NCBI RefSeq assembly: GCF_900143005.1
Contig: NZ_FRCS01000009.1
Location: 62,001 to 126,000 of the forward strand
Direction: 5' to 3'
Source of the DNA: Cryptosporangium aurantiacum
GTDB lineage: Bacteria; Actinomycetota; Actinomycetes; Mycobacteriales; Cryptosporangiaceae
DNA length: 64,000 bases
Part shown: piece by piece, positions 50,310 to 59,247 of the stretch
Layout of the letters: every line of letters starts with the position of its first letter
How positions within the stretch are numbered: the first letter of the stretch is position 1
The notes under the pieces: generated by a model
Databases searched by the model: none
Told to the model about the DNA's origin: nothing
Seen by the model: the letters and a program-made list of their open reading frames with translations, nothing else
Position numbers and translations under genes: made by a program

Positions 50310-51596
50310 GTGACCGCGACCATCGTTCTCCGTGTCGTCACGGGCCGGTTGCAGCCGGACGAGTACGTCTTCGACCAGCGAACCACCTGTGTGATCGGTC
50401 GCGCCGACGGCTGCCGGCCACAGCTGCCCGACGACGAACACCACCGCCGGGTCTCTCGTCACCACTGCCTGCTCGACCTCAACCCGCCGGCCGCGCGCGT
50501 CCGCGACTTCGGCAGCTTGAACGGCACCTACCTGAACGGCGTGCGGATCGGCAGGCGTCCGCCGGGGCGCAGCGCCGAAGACGCCGCCGGTGAGGTCTAC
50601 CCCGAGCACGACTTGGCCGACGGTGACGAACTTCGGGTGGGTGACACGACCTTCCGGGTCAGCATCGAGCAGCCGGTCTCCGCTCGAGAACCCGAAGCGC
50701 CCGCCGACGCCCATCCGCGGGCGGTCGCCGAACGTATTCTCGCGGCCGCCGACGCCCGGCGTCCCGGGCTCGCCTCGATCGCGGGCTACACCTTGCTCCG
50801 CGAACTCGGCCGCGGTGGCAACGGGGCGGTCTACCTCGCCAGCCGGTCGGGCGGCACGCCGGTCGCTCTGAAGATCATGCTGCCGCGAGTCGCCGGGAAC
50901 GAGAAGGCTCGGGAGCAGTTTCTCCGGGAAACCGAGGTCACCCGGCAGTTACGCCACCCGCACGTCGCCGCGCTGTACGAGGCAGGCGCCGCCGAGGGCG
51001 GCTTCTACTTCACGGTGGAGTACTGCGACGGCGGCAGCATGGACGCTCTCCTGGAGCGCGCCGGCGGGACGTTACCGGTCCGTCAGGCCGTCGAGATCGC
51101 GGTCCAGGCGCTGGAGGGACTCGAGTACGCCCACGCGCAGGGCATCGTGCATCGTGATCTGAGCCCGCACAACATTCTGCTCACCGGCACGGGCGATCAG
51201 CTGATGGCCAAGATCGCGGATTTCGGGCTGGCGAAGGCGTTCGACCAAGCCGGCCTCTCGGGGCTGACCCGGACCGGCGCCGTGGCAGGAAAGCCGGTCT
51301 ACCTGCCGCGGCAACAGATGATCAACTTCCGCGAAGCCCGGCCCGAGGTCGACGTGTGGAGCCTCGCGGCCTGCCTCTACCAGGCGCTCACCGGGGAGTT
51401 TCCCCGCGACTTCTCCTCGGGCCGTGACCCGTGGCTGATCGTCCTGCAGGATCCCGCGGTGCCGATCCGCGACCGCGATCCGGGGGTGCCTGCGGCGCTC
51501 GCGGAGGTTATCGACCGGGCGCTGGAGGAGAATCCCCAACCCGGCATCGCGACCGCGGCCGACCTGCGGCACGCGCTGCGCTCCGCTCTCCGTTAG
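50310..51596 (+). CDS. Ser/Thr protein kinase with N-terminal FHA domain
   Basis: 428 residues. A complete FHA phosphothreonine-binding domain comes first (about 20-115: GRADGCRP, RVSRHHC, DFGSLNGTYLNG). The kinase domain (about 155-428) has GRGGNGAVYLA, VALKI, HRDLSPHNILL and DFGLAKAF. The usual APE motif is missing; the activation segment reads GKPVYLPRQQM instead. There is no membrane helix, so it is a soluble kinase, unlike the PASTA type. GTG 50310 fits the FHA domain; an ATG at 50265 would add 15 residues. It converges on the WD40 kinase gene. Confidence 0.88.
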   Translation: MTATIVLRVVTGRLQPDEYVFDQRTTCVIGRADGCRPQLPDDEHHRRVSRHHCLLDLNPPAARVRDFGSLNGTYLNGVRIGRRPPGRSAEDAAGEVYPEHDLADGDELRVGDTTFRVSIEQPVSAREPEAPADAHPRAVAERILAAADARRPGLASIAGYTLLRELGRGGNGAVYLASRSGGTPVALKIMLPRVAGNEKAREQFLRETEVTRQLRHPHVAALYEAGAAEGGFYFTVEYCDGGSMDALLERAGGTLPVRQAVEIAVQALEGLEYAHAQGIVHRDLSPHNILLTGTGDQLMAKIADFGLAKAFDQAGLSGLTRTGAVAGKPVYLPRQQMINFREARPEVDVWSLAACLYQALTGEFPRDFSSGRDPWLIVLQDPAVPIRDRDPGVPAALAEVIDRALEENPQPGIATAADLRHALRSALR

Positions 51597-51606
51597 CAGC
51601 TGACGC

Positions 51607-54600
51607 TCACCGTCCGGTGCGGAATCGGCCGAGTAGGCCGCGCCCTTCCTTCGGCGTCCCGGGGACTCGCAGGTCCCAGTCCAGCTCCCACAGCCGTACC
51701 GTTCGGTCTTTGCCGCCGGACAGGACGTACCGATCGTCGCGGCTCAGGCTCAGCGTCCGCACCGTGTCGGTGTGCCCGTCGAGCGTGCGCAGGCGTCGGC
51801 CGGTGCGCAGGTCCCACAGCTGGACACGCAGCTCGTCCGGGTGCGTGACGACCGGGCCGCCCAGCTCGGGCACACCGCGGGAGACCGCGAACCGGCCATC
51901 GTTCGTCACGTGGATCGTCGAGATCACGCTCTGCGCGTCGATCACGTGCCGGCGGCGACCGGTGGCGGTGTCCCAGATCCGGATCGTCTTGTCAGCGTTG
52001 GCGGACACGACCTGCCGCGCGTCCGGCGTGAACGTGACGGCCATCGGGGTCGACCCGCGTTCCCGGAACGTTCGCAGGTGGCGCCCCGTCGTGACATCCC
52101 ACAGTGTGACGCCGGCATCGTTGTCCCTGGTCGTGGACAGCGCGAGCCGGCCGTCGGCCGAGACCGACAGGCCGTAGACACCACCCCCTTCGGTCGACAG
52201 CCCATGGGGCGGACAGGCCTCGATCGTCGCGGTGCACCGGCCGGTCGCCACCTCCCAGGTGCGGATGGTGCCGTCGAGGGACGCGGACACGGCGACCTCA
52301 CCGTCGGCGCGCAGCTCCATCCGGCGGGTATTGGCGGTATGCCCGTCGAGGGTGCGGACCCGTCGGCCGGAGTCCACGTCCCAGACCTCGACGGACCGCC
52401 CGCCGCGCGCCAACACCACGGTCCGGTCGTCGTGGCTGAGCGCCACCGAGCCCGGAAAAAGGTCGTCGGTGGGGCCGACGTCGAGCGTGCGCACACACCG
52501 GCCGCTCTCCAGGTCCCAGACACGCATGGTCTGGTCCCGGCTGACCGAGACCGCCAGCCGGTGGCCGAGGCTCGACGCGTTGATCGCACCCTCGTGCCCC
52601 TCGAAGACCCGCACCGGCCAGGCACCGCGGAGTCCGATGCGTTCGGTCACCTGCCCCAGCCGTCGCCAGGCCGCGAGAACGTCGGGCGCCCGCTCGTATC
52701 CGGGGGTGTCGCGCGCTTCGGTCAGTACGGTCAGCGCGTGCGGGTAGTGCCCGGCCGTGATCGCCTGCTCGCCGTCGTCCAGCATCGTGGTGATGCGCTC
52801 GGCCACCCCGGCCAGCTCGGCGTGGGACCGCGGCCGGCACAGTTCGAACGAACCGGGCACCCCGACCGGCAGCCGCCAGAACCGCACCTCGTCGTCCGCC
52901 CCGGTCAGGGCATGCCGGCCGTCGGCGCTCAGCGCCACGAGCCAGACACCGTGGGAAGTATCGTCCTGCCGCAGCGTGTACAGGCAGCGGCCGGTACCGA
53001 GTTCCCACAGCCGCACGGTCTTGTCGTCGCTGCCGGACAGCCCGTAGCGGCCGTCACCGCTCATCGCCACCGAATTCACGTCGCTCGTGTGGCCGTGGAG
53101 GACCCGGACGCAGCGGCCGGTCTCCGAATCCCACAGCCCGAGCGTCTGGTCGGAACCACCGGTCAGCGCGAGCCGGCCGTCCGCGCTCAGCGCCACCGCA
53201 CCCACCACGGTGTCCGCGCGGGGCAGCCGCGTGGCGGAGCCGGTGGCGGTGTTCCAGATGGAGGGCGTGTCGATCACGTCGCTTCCGGACATCGCGAACC
53301 GGCCGTCCGCGCTGAGGGCGGCGTGGGTCGTGGAGACGCCGCCCGCGATCAGACGGCAGCTGTGCGCGGTGCCGAGCCGGCGAGGCCGGCCGCCCCACGG
53401 GAGCTCCCACAACAGCACGTCGTTCTCGCCGGACTCCCTGCCGTTGCGGCCGTGACCCCACCCGGCCGACAGCAGGACGCGGCCGTCGGCGCTCACCGCG
53501 AGCGACTCCACACCCAGCGGGTGAGCGGCGATCGTGCCCTCCCGCCGGACCTGCGCGGTGTCCCAGAGGTGCACCCACCCGGGACCGCCGAACTCGTGCG
53601 GGCGACCGCCGTCGAAGACCGCGACTCGGCCGTCCGCGGACAAAGCCGCCGCCCGGACCCGATGGGTGCGGTCGTAGCCGTCCAGCGGCTGTGCCCCAGG
53701 CTCGGACGTCCGCCACAGCAACACCTGGGATTGGCCCTTCCCGTGCGGGGACCGGCGTCCGCGCCGGGTTCCGCGCTCGCTCCACCCGGCGGCCAGGGCG
53801 ATCGTGGCGTCAGCGCTGAGGCTCAGCGCGCTCGGTTCGCCACCGACCTCGAGGGAGCCCAGCAGCCGCGCGGGAACGACCGTGGCCGCGTTCGCCGACC
53901 GCAGCGTCCGCGCGACCTCGCTGTCGTTCGGCGAGAGCCGGGCCGCCGCGTCGAGCGGCGGCATCGCCGCGTTCCGATCGCCCCGCTCCACGTGGACGGC
54001 CGCGAGGAGACGCAGCACGCGGGTCGAGTCGCCGGCGCTCAGGCGGACCCGCTCCAGGGCGTCCAGCAGATCCTGGTCGGTCCCGCGGCTGGTACGCCAG
54101 CGCAGCAGGCCCAGGTTGTAGACCGCCTCCGGGTGCTGGGGGTCGGCCAGGTGAGCCTCGGCGAACGCGGCCTCCGCCTCCTCCGGCCGGCCGAGGTCGA
54201 GGAGGGACAGCGCGCGGTTGTTGAGCTGATCGGCGCGGAGCTCGGCGGGTAACGACGCCGCGCGCGGATAACGCCCGCCGGTCGCGGCGGCCCAGATCTC
54301 GATCAGCTCGGCCGCCACCGCGCGCATCGACGCCGGCCGTTCGGACGGGTCGTCCGCCAGGCAGCGCGCCAGCAGGTCGGCCAGCGCGCGGGGGATCGGC
54401 ACCGGATGGTCGTCGTGACCGTCCCGCGCGTCGGCCAGCGCGAGCCCGGCCGCGGGACCGGCCATCCAGGACACGCCGCCGACGCACATCTCCAGCACGC
54501 TGACCGCGAAGCTCCACACGTCGGTGCGACGCCCCACCGGTAAGCCTGCCGCTTGCTCCGGCGACGCGTACGCCGGGGTCATACCCGCACCTTCGACGAG

Positions 54601-55152
54601 CACGCTCGCTCCGCTGCCGCCCTGCTCGACCGAGGCCGCCGGCACGGTTCGCATCCGCGCCAGCCCGAAGTCGCTCACCTTCGCGGTGCCGCTGCGGTCC
54701 AGCAGGACGTTGGCGGGCTTGACGTCCTGATGCACCAGGCCCCGGGCATGAGCGTGGTCGAGTCCCCAGGCGATCTGCACCGCGAAGTCCAGCACCCGCG
54801 ACAGCCGATCCGCCGGGCCGCCCCGGTAGAGCCGCCCGTCGTCGATCCAGTCGCGCAGGCTGCCGCCGTCGAGGTACTCGGCGAACACGCGCGGCTCCCC
54901 GTCCAGCGTGCGGACGTAGTGGCAGCCGCAGACGTGCGGGTGCAGGCCCAGCGACACCCAGGTCTCGGCTTCGCGGACGAACCGCTCACGGTCGGCCTCG
55001 CCACGGAAGAATTCCGGATGCGGGCTCTTGACCGCCAGATCGGTCTCCCAGCCGAGGTGGCGCACGTGGTAGACGACGCCCATCCCGCCGCGGCCGAGCA
55101 CACCGAGCACGTCGTAGAGATCGATGATCCGGTCACCGGGCCGCCACTCCAT
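51607..55152 (-). CDS. Ser/Thr protein kinase with TPR and WD40 propellers
   Basis: 1181 residues. The kinase domain (about 10-285) has GRGGMGVVYHV, LAVKSP, DFGLARM and PAYASPEQ. The catalytic loop reads HQDVKPAN, where Gln replaces the usual Arg of HRD, so activation-loop control may differ. TPR-like helices follow (about 310-420). The rest is at least ten WD40 repeats ending in LWD/IWD-type strands, enough for two seven-blade propellers. No membrane segment. ATG 55152 fits the kinase N-terminus. Such proteins are large scaffolds that may phosphorylate their bound partners. Confidence 0.92.
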   Translation of the reverse strand: MEWRPGDRIIDLYDVLGVLGRGGMGVVYHVRHLGWETDLAVKSPHPEFFRGEADRERFVREAETWVSLGLHPHVCGCHYVRTLDGEPRVFAEYLDGGSLRDWIDDGRLYRGGPADRLSRVLDFAVQIAWGLDHAHARGLVHQDVKPANVLLDRSGTAKVSDFGLARMRTVPAASVEQGGSGASVLVEGAGMTPAYASPEQAAGLPVGRRTDVWSFAVSVLEMCVGGVSWMAGPAAGLALADARDGHDDHPVPIPRALADLLARCLADDPSERPASMRAVAAELIEIWAAATGGRYPRAASLPAELRADQLNNRALSLLDLGRPEEAEAAFAEAHLADPQHPEAVYNLGLLRWRTSRGTDQDLLDALERVRLSAGDSTRVLRLLAAVHVERGDRNAAMPPLDAAARLSPNDSEVARTLRSANAATVVPARLLGSLEVGGEPSALSLSADATIALAAGWSERGTRRGRRSPHGKGQSQVLLWRTSEPGAQPLDGYDRTHRVRAAALSADGRVAVFDGGRPHEFGGPGWVHLWDTAQVRREGTIAAHPLGVESLAVSADGRVLLSAGWGHGRNGRESGENDVLLWELPWGGRPRRLGTAHSCRLIAGGVSTTHAALSADGRFAMSGSDVIDTPSIWNTATGSATRLPRADTVVGAVALSADGRLALTGGSDQTLGLWDSETGRCVRVLHGHTSDVNSVAMSGDGRYGLSGSDDKTVRLWELGTGRCLYTLRQDDTSHGVWLVALSADGRHALTGADDEVRFWRLPVGVPGSFELCRPRSHAELAGVAERITTMLDDGEQAITAGHYPHALTVLTEARDTPGYERAPDVLAAWRRLGQVTERIGLRGAWPVRVFEGHEGAINASSLGHRLAVSVSRDQTMRVWDLESGRCVRTLDVGPTDDLFPGSVALSHDDRTVVLARGGRSVEVWDVDSGRRVRTLDGHTANTRRMELRADGEVAVSASLDGTIRTWEVATGRCTATIEACPPHGLSTEGGGVYGLSVSADGRLALSTTRDNDAGVTLWDVTTGRHLRTFRERGSTPMAVTFTPDARQVVSANADKTIRIWDTATGRRRHVIDAQSVISTIHVTNDGRFAVSRGVPELGGPVVTHPDELRVQLWDLRTGRRLRTLDGHTDTVRTLSLSRDDRYVLSGGKDRTVRLWELDWDLRVPGTPKEGRGLLGRFRTGR

Positions 55153-55243
55153 CGCTCACCCTCCCGGGTGGCCATTCTCCTGACGAGCGCGGTCACACGG
55201 AACCCATGGACGCCGAGGCGTCGCAGGAGTAGCTTGTGCGTCC

Positions 55244-55259
55244 CCAAGCAATTGCTTGG
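55244..55259. promoter_or_regulatory. Perfect 16-bp palindrome before the cholesterol-oxidase-like gene
   Basis: CCAAGCAATTGCTTGG is its own reverse complement. It lies 32 bases before the ATG of the flavoenzyme gene and in the divergent gap with the WD40 kinase. It looks like a TetR- or MarR-type operator. No such regulator gene lies beside it. Confidence 0.75.
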
Positions 55260-55291
55260 TCGGGCACTTCTCAACGACGAGAGGAGTGGTT

Positions 55292-57016
55292 ATGGGTTCC
55301 GCACGCCCGTTCGACCGGCCCCTACACCGCCGCACCGTCCTCCGAGGCGCGGCCGCGCTGGCCGCCGCCGGCTTCGCCGGGGAAGCGTTCACGCTCCCCG
55401 CCGCGGCCGCCACGATCCCGGCTCCGCCGAGCTTCCCCGCCGGGATCGAGCTCTACCAGCAGGCCTACGTCAACTGGTCCGGCGAGATCGACCTCGCCGA
55501 CGTCTGGACCTGCGCACCCGCCACCCCGGCGGACGTCGTCACGGTCGCCAACTGGGCCCGGGCCAACGGCTACCGGGTCCGTCCGAAAGGGATGAGCCAC
55601 GGCTGGGCGCCCACGCTGCTGCCCGCCGGGGCCGACGTCACCAAGGTCGTCCTCGTCGACCTGACCAAACACCTCCGCGGGATCAGCGTCGGCAGCGGAC
55701 GCGTCACGGTCCAGGCGGGCGCGACCATCGACCAGCTGACGGTCGCGCTGGAGAACGCCGGCTACGGCCTCGCGGCGCTGACCGCACCCGGCAACCTGAC
55801 GGTCGGTGGTGTCCTCGCGATCGGCGCCCACGGCTCCGCGGTCCCGGCGAACGGCGAGACACGGATCCCCGGCACCAGCTACGGGACGCTGAGCAACCTC
55901 GTCCTCTCGCTGACCGTCGTCGCTTGGGACGCCACCGCGGGCGCGTACGTCCTGAAGACCTACACCCGCACCCAGCCGCAGATCGCCGCGTTCCTCGTCC
56001 ACCTCGGCCGGGCGTTCGTGGTCAGCGCCGTGCTGCAGGTCGGCGCCAACACGCGGTTGCGCTGCCAGAGCTTCTACGACATTCCGACCGCGACGCTGTT
56101 CGCCGCGCCGGGGACGAGCGGCCGGACGATCGAGAGCTACCTGGCCCGGAGCGGACGCATCGAAGCGATCTGGTTCCCGTTCACCGATCGGCCGTGGCTC
56201 AAGGTCTGGACGATCGCGCCCTCCAAGCCGGTGCTCTCCCGCTCGGTCAGCGCGCCCTACGCGTACACGTTCGCGAACTTCCTGTCCGAGGAGCAGAGCG
56301 ACTTCCTGTCCCGGATCGTCGCCGGTGATACCAGCGGAACACCCGCGTTCGAGAACTTCCAGATCTCGGTCGTCGGCTCCGGCCTGATCGTCACCGGCAC
56401 CTGGGACATCTGGGGCTGGTCGAAGAACCTCCTGCTTTACGTCCAGCCGACGACGCTGCGGATCGTCGAGGCCGGCTACGCCGTCCTGACGTCGCGGGCG
56501 AACGTCCAGCGGGTGATCCACGAGTTCTACGTCCGCTACCAGGCGCGCATCAGCGCCTATCAGGCGCAGGGCAAGTTCCCGATGAACGGGCCGGTGGAGA
56601 TCCGGGTGACCGGCGTCGACACACCGGCCGACGTCAGCGGCGGCGGGGTCAGCCCGCAACTCTCGGCCGCGCGTCCGCGCCCGGACCGCCCGGACTGGAA
56701 CGCGGTGGTCTGGCTGGACATGGGCACGATCCCGGGCACGCCCGACGCCGACAGCTTCTACGCCGAGATGGAATCCTGGATCGTCGCGAACTACAGCGGC
56801 GACTACGCGACCGTGCGGCCGGAGTGGTCGAAGGCCTGGGCGGTCACCCCGGCGGGCGCCTGGACCGACACCGCCGCGCTCACCGGCCGCATCCCCGCCG
56901 CGCTGCGGGCCGGCCAGCCGGCCGGTGACAACTGGGACACGGCGCGGGCGACGCTCAACGCCGCCGATCCGCACCGAATATTCAGCAACACGTTCCTCGA
57001 CACGCTGCTGCCGTAG
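55292..57016 (+). CDS. FAD-linked oxidase, type II (covalent) cholesterol-oxidase-like
   Basis: 574 residues. A Tat-type signal (HRRTVLRGAAALAAAGF, ending in Ala-rich sequence near 40) is followed by a vanillyl-alcohol-oxidase-type FAD domain. GMSHGW contains His103, which sits where the type II cholesterol oxidase of Brevibacterium sterolicum attaches FAD. The C-terminal half resembles the cholesterol oxidase substrate domain. It would oxidise a sterol or another alcohol outside the cell, giving hydrogen peroxide. ATG 55292 has GAGGAG 5-6 bases upstream. Confidence 0.87.
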   Translation: MGSARPFDRPLHRRTVLRGAAALAAAGFAGEAFTLPAAAATIPAPPSFPAGIELYQQAYVNWSGEIDLADVWTCAPATPADVVTVANWARANGYRVRPKGMSHGWAPTLLPAGADVTKVVLVDLTKHLRGISVGSGRVTVQAGATIDQLTVALENAGYGLAALTAPGNLTVGGVLAIGAHGSAVPANGETRIPGTSYGTLSNLVLSLTVVAWDATAGAYVLKTYTRTQPQIAAFLVHLGRAFVVSAVLQVGANTRLRCQSFYDIPTATLFAAPGTSGRTIESYLARSGRIEAIWFPFTDRPWLKVWTIAPSKPVLSRSVSAPYAYTFANFLSEEQSDFLSRIVAGDTSGTPAFENFQISVVGSGLIVTGTWDIWGWSKNLLLYVQPTTLRIVEAGYAVLTSRANVQRVIHEFYVRYQARISAYQAQGKFPMNGPVEIRVTGVDTPADVSGGGVSPQLSAARPRPDRPDWNAVVWLDMGTIPGTPDADSFYAEMESWIVANYSGDYATVRPEWSKAWAVTPAGAWTDTAALTGRIPAALRAGQPAGDNWDTARATLNAADPHRIFSNTFLDTLLP

Positions 57017-57042
57017 GCAGAGGCATCCCGCGTCCACCCCGG

Positions 57043-57067
57043 CGCCCGCTCATCCTTCGAGCGGGCG
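57043..57067. terminator. Hairpin between convergent genes
   Basis: CGCCCGCTC and GAGCGGGCG form a 9-bp stem at 57043-57051 and 57059-57067 with a 7-base loop. It overlaps the last codons of the minus-strand gene and lies 26 bases beyond the stop of the flavoenzyme gene, so it may serve both. Confidence 0.65.
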
Positions 57068-57580
57068 TGCCGGTTGGTGGACGGGTTGCAAGCCGAGATC
57101 GCGGCGCGCCGCCGCGTAGAACTCCATCCGAGCGTCGAACTGACGGTTCACCGACTCGTCCCACGCGACCGGGTCGCGTGTCGCGTCGCGGGCGGAGCGT
57201 TCCAGCGTGGCCACCGTACCGAACCACGCCGACGCGGCCTCGAGCACTTCGGCCGACCCGAGGAGCAGCAGCGTTTCCCAGGCCAGGTCGCGGGCCTCGA
57301 CCGACTCGGCCAGCAGCAGTTCGCCGGCCTCGGGCGCCAGCGGATGAGGATGCGGGCGCGGATCTTCGCCGATCTGCGCGGCGACCCGCAGCATCGTGTT
57401 GACGTTGGACTTCATCGCGCGGCTGTAGTCGCGGTAGGCGGCCAGCCGGCGTTCGAGGGAGCGGCTGTCCTGGTCGCGCCGGAAACGCGCCCGGTCGCCG
57501 ATCGTCGCGACGGCGAGCGACCCGGCCGCTCCGACGAGGACTCCCAGTAGCGCAGGCAGCTGCTCCAGCAGTGTGGCCAC
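57050..57580 (-). CDS. Membrane-anchored protein of unknown function
   Basis: 176 residues with one N-terminal hydrophobic segment (about 8-28, PALLGVLVGAAGSLAVATIGD) and a long, charged, helical cytoplasmic part with RDQDSRSLERRLAAYRDYSRAM. No family recognised; similar anchored helical proteins are common in actinomycetes. GTG 57580 was chosen as the only start before the hydrophobic segment. Convergent with the flavoenzyme gene, divergent from the HTH-WD40 gene. Confidence 0.7.
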   Translation of the reverse strand: MATLLEQLPALLGVLVGAAGSLAVATIGDRARFRRDQDSRSLERRLAAYRDYSRAMKSNVNTMLRVAAQIGEDPRPHPHPLAPEAGELLLAESVEARDLAWETLLLLGSAEVLEAASAWFGTVATLERSARDATRDPVAWDESVNRQFDARMEFYAAARRDLGLQPVHQPARPLEG

Positions 57581-57784
57581 GTCAGCACGGTAGACCGCAC
57601 GACGCAGGCCCGGAGAGCGGTCGGCGCGGCTGCCGCCCCCTCCAGCGGCAGCCGCGCCGGTCGGTCGAGCGCACGCGGCACCCGCGACCGACTACTCCGG
57701 CCACTGTCGTACCGGGCGGAACGTCCGCGTCGGGTCGGCGACGGTCTATTGCTCTCCGCGACGGTTTATTCGACGCTGTGCTAC

Positions 57785-59131
57785 GTGCCACGCTCGGAAC
57801 GCGCTGTTGATCCAACCGCGGGGCCGATCCAGGCGTTCGCGGCCGAACTGCGCAAGCTTCGCGAAGAAGCAGGAAAGCCGACGTTCGCTGCGATGGCCCG
57901 CCGGAGCGGACGCTCGCGCACCGCGCTGTCCGAGGCCTCCGGCGGCGACCAGCTTCCCCGGTGGGAGACCGTCGAGGGTTACGTCCGGGCCTGCGACGGC
58001 GACCCGCAGACGTGGCGCTTCCGGTGGGAACGCGTCCAGGAGCAGCTGGCCGAAGCCCGCGCGGCGACCGGCCCGGCCCTGCAGGCCCCTGCCGACGAGG
58101 ATGTAGCGGCCGAGGCTACCGACGCCCCGGTCGCTCGCCGCCGCCGCTGGTTCCTCGCCGGCGTCGGCGTCAGCGCCGTCCTCCTGGCGGTCGCGCTCAC
58201 GCTCGGGGTCGCGCTCCGATCCCCGGACTCCGGCCCGCCCACGCTGGGTGGCGAGCCGGGCGGATCGCGCCTCGTCGGCTTCGCGCACCTCACCCCGGAC
58301 GAGCTGTTCGTCGCCGGCCCCGGCGGCGTCCGGATCTGGAACACGACCGAGCGGCGGACGACGACGCACGCGCTCGGGGGCGGAGACGTGCGCGCGACGA
58401 CCGCGGCCTTCGACGCACTGAACCGCCACGTCGTCTCGGTCGGGGGAGCGGACGGACTGGTCCGTATCTTCGACACCGAGACCGGCCGGCCGAGCTACAG
58501 CGTCGGCAATCGGAGCAACGGCCGGGTCACCGCGATCGCGTTCGACCCGTACGAGCGGTACGTCCTCGCGGTCGCCGACTCGGCCGGGTACGTGACGCTG
58601 TGGAACACCACGACCGGCGCCCTCCTCCGGCGGATCACACTGACGAGCCCGCCGGCGACGCTGATGACGTTCGACTCCCTGACCCGCAACCGGCTGGCGA
58701 CGAGTAGCGAGGACGGCCCGGTGACGATCTGGGAGACCGACACCGGCGCCCAGGTTCGCACGCTGCACGGCCGAACCGACCACACGGTGTCGCTCCTCTT
58801 CGACCCGCTGACGCCGAACACGCTGGTCACCGGGCACCGGGGCGGCACCGTCCGGGTGTGGGACTCCAGTAACGGAAAGCTGGTGCGGGAGTTCGGCGGT
58901 CCGGCGGAGCTCACCGCGCTGGCGTTCCATCCGCTGATCCGCAACAGCATCGCGTGCGCGGACAGCGGTGGTGACGTCTCGATCCGCGACGTCACCACCG
59001 GCCGGAAGGTGCACACCCTGTCCGGCGACGCGCCGGTGACGTCGGTGGCGTACGCGCTCGACGGCCGCACGCTCGCGGTCGCGTACGCGGACGGAGACGT
59101 TCGGCTCTGGCCGATCGAGGACTGGCAGTGA
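57785..59131 (+). CDS. HTH-transmembrane-WD40 protein
   Basis: 448 residues. An XRE-like helix-turn-helix covers about 12-75 (IQAFAAELRKLREEAGKPTF, then SRTALSEASGG). One membrane helix follows after RRRRW (about 122-145), and then an outside WD40 propeller of about six repeats. The same layout, an intracellular HTH with an extracellular beta-propeller, is known from actinobacterial families. It could sense an outside ligand and signal inward. GTG 57785 was used; upstream in-frame starts add only 12 residues. Confidence 0.85.
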   Translation: MPRSERAVDPTAGPIQAFAAELRKLREEAGKPTFAAMARRSGRSRTALSEASGGDQLPRWETVEGYVRACDGDPQTWRFRWERVQEQLAEARAATGPALQAPADEDVAAEATDAPVARRRRWFLAGVGVSAVLLAVALTLGVALRSPDSGPPTLGGEPGGSRLVGFAHLTPDELFVAGPGGVRIWNTTERRTTTHALGGGDVRATTAAFDALNRHVVSVGGADGLVRIFDTETGRPSYSVGNRSNGRVTAIAFDPYERYVLAVADSAGYVTLWNTTTGALLRRITLTSPPATLMTFDSLTRNRLATSSEDGPVTIWETDTGAQVRTLHGRTDHTVSLLFDPLTPNTLVTGHRGGTVRVWDSSNGKLVREFGGPAELTALAFHPLIRNSIACADSGGDVSIRDVTTGRKVHTLSGDAPVTSVAYALDGRTLAVAYADGDVRLWPIEDWQ

Positions 59132-59162
59132 CCCGGTTTCTCCGACAACTGTCCGCAAACTC

Positions 59163-59192
59163 TTGACGGCGTTACTCGGGAGGCATTAGACA
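59163..59192 (+). promoter_or_regulatory. Sigma-70-like promoter for the molybdenum hydroxylase operon
   Basis: TTGACG at 59163-59168 and TAGACA at 59187-59192, 18 bases apart, about 55 bases before the first gene of the operon. The -10 lacks a final T, so strength is uncertain. Confidence 0.5.
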
Positions 59193-59247
59193 GTCGCACA
59201 GCACCGAGCGCTGAGCACTCGCACAGCGAACGGAGGAGCGAAGCCTG

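Noticed and set aside
51772-54252. 826-residue plus-strand open frame opposite the WD40 kinase
   Set aside because: Shadow produced by the repeat structure of the real gene on the other strand.
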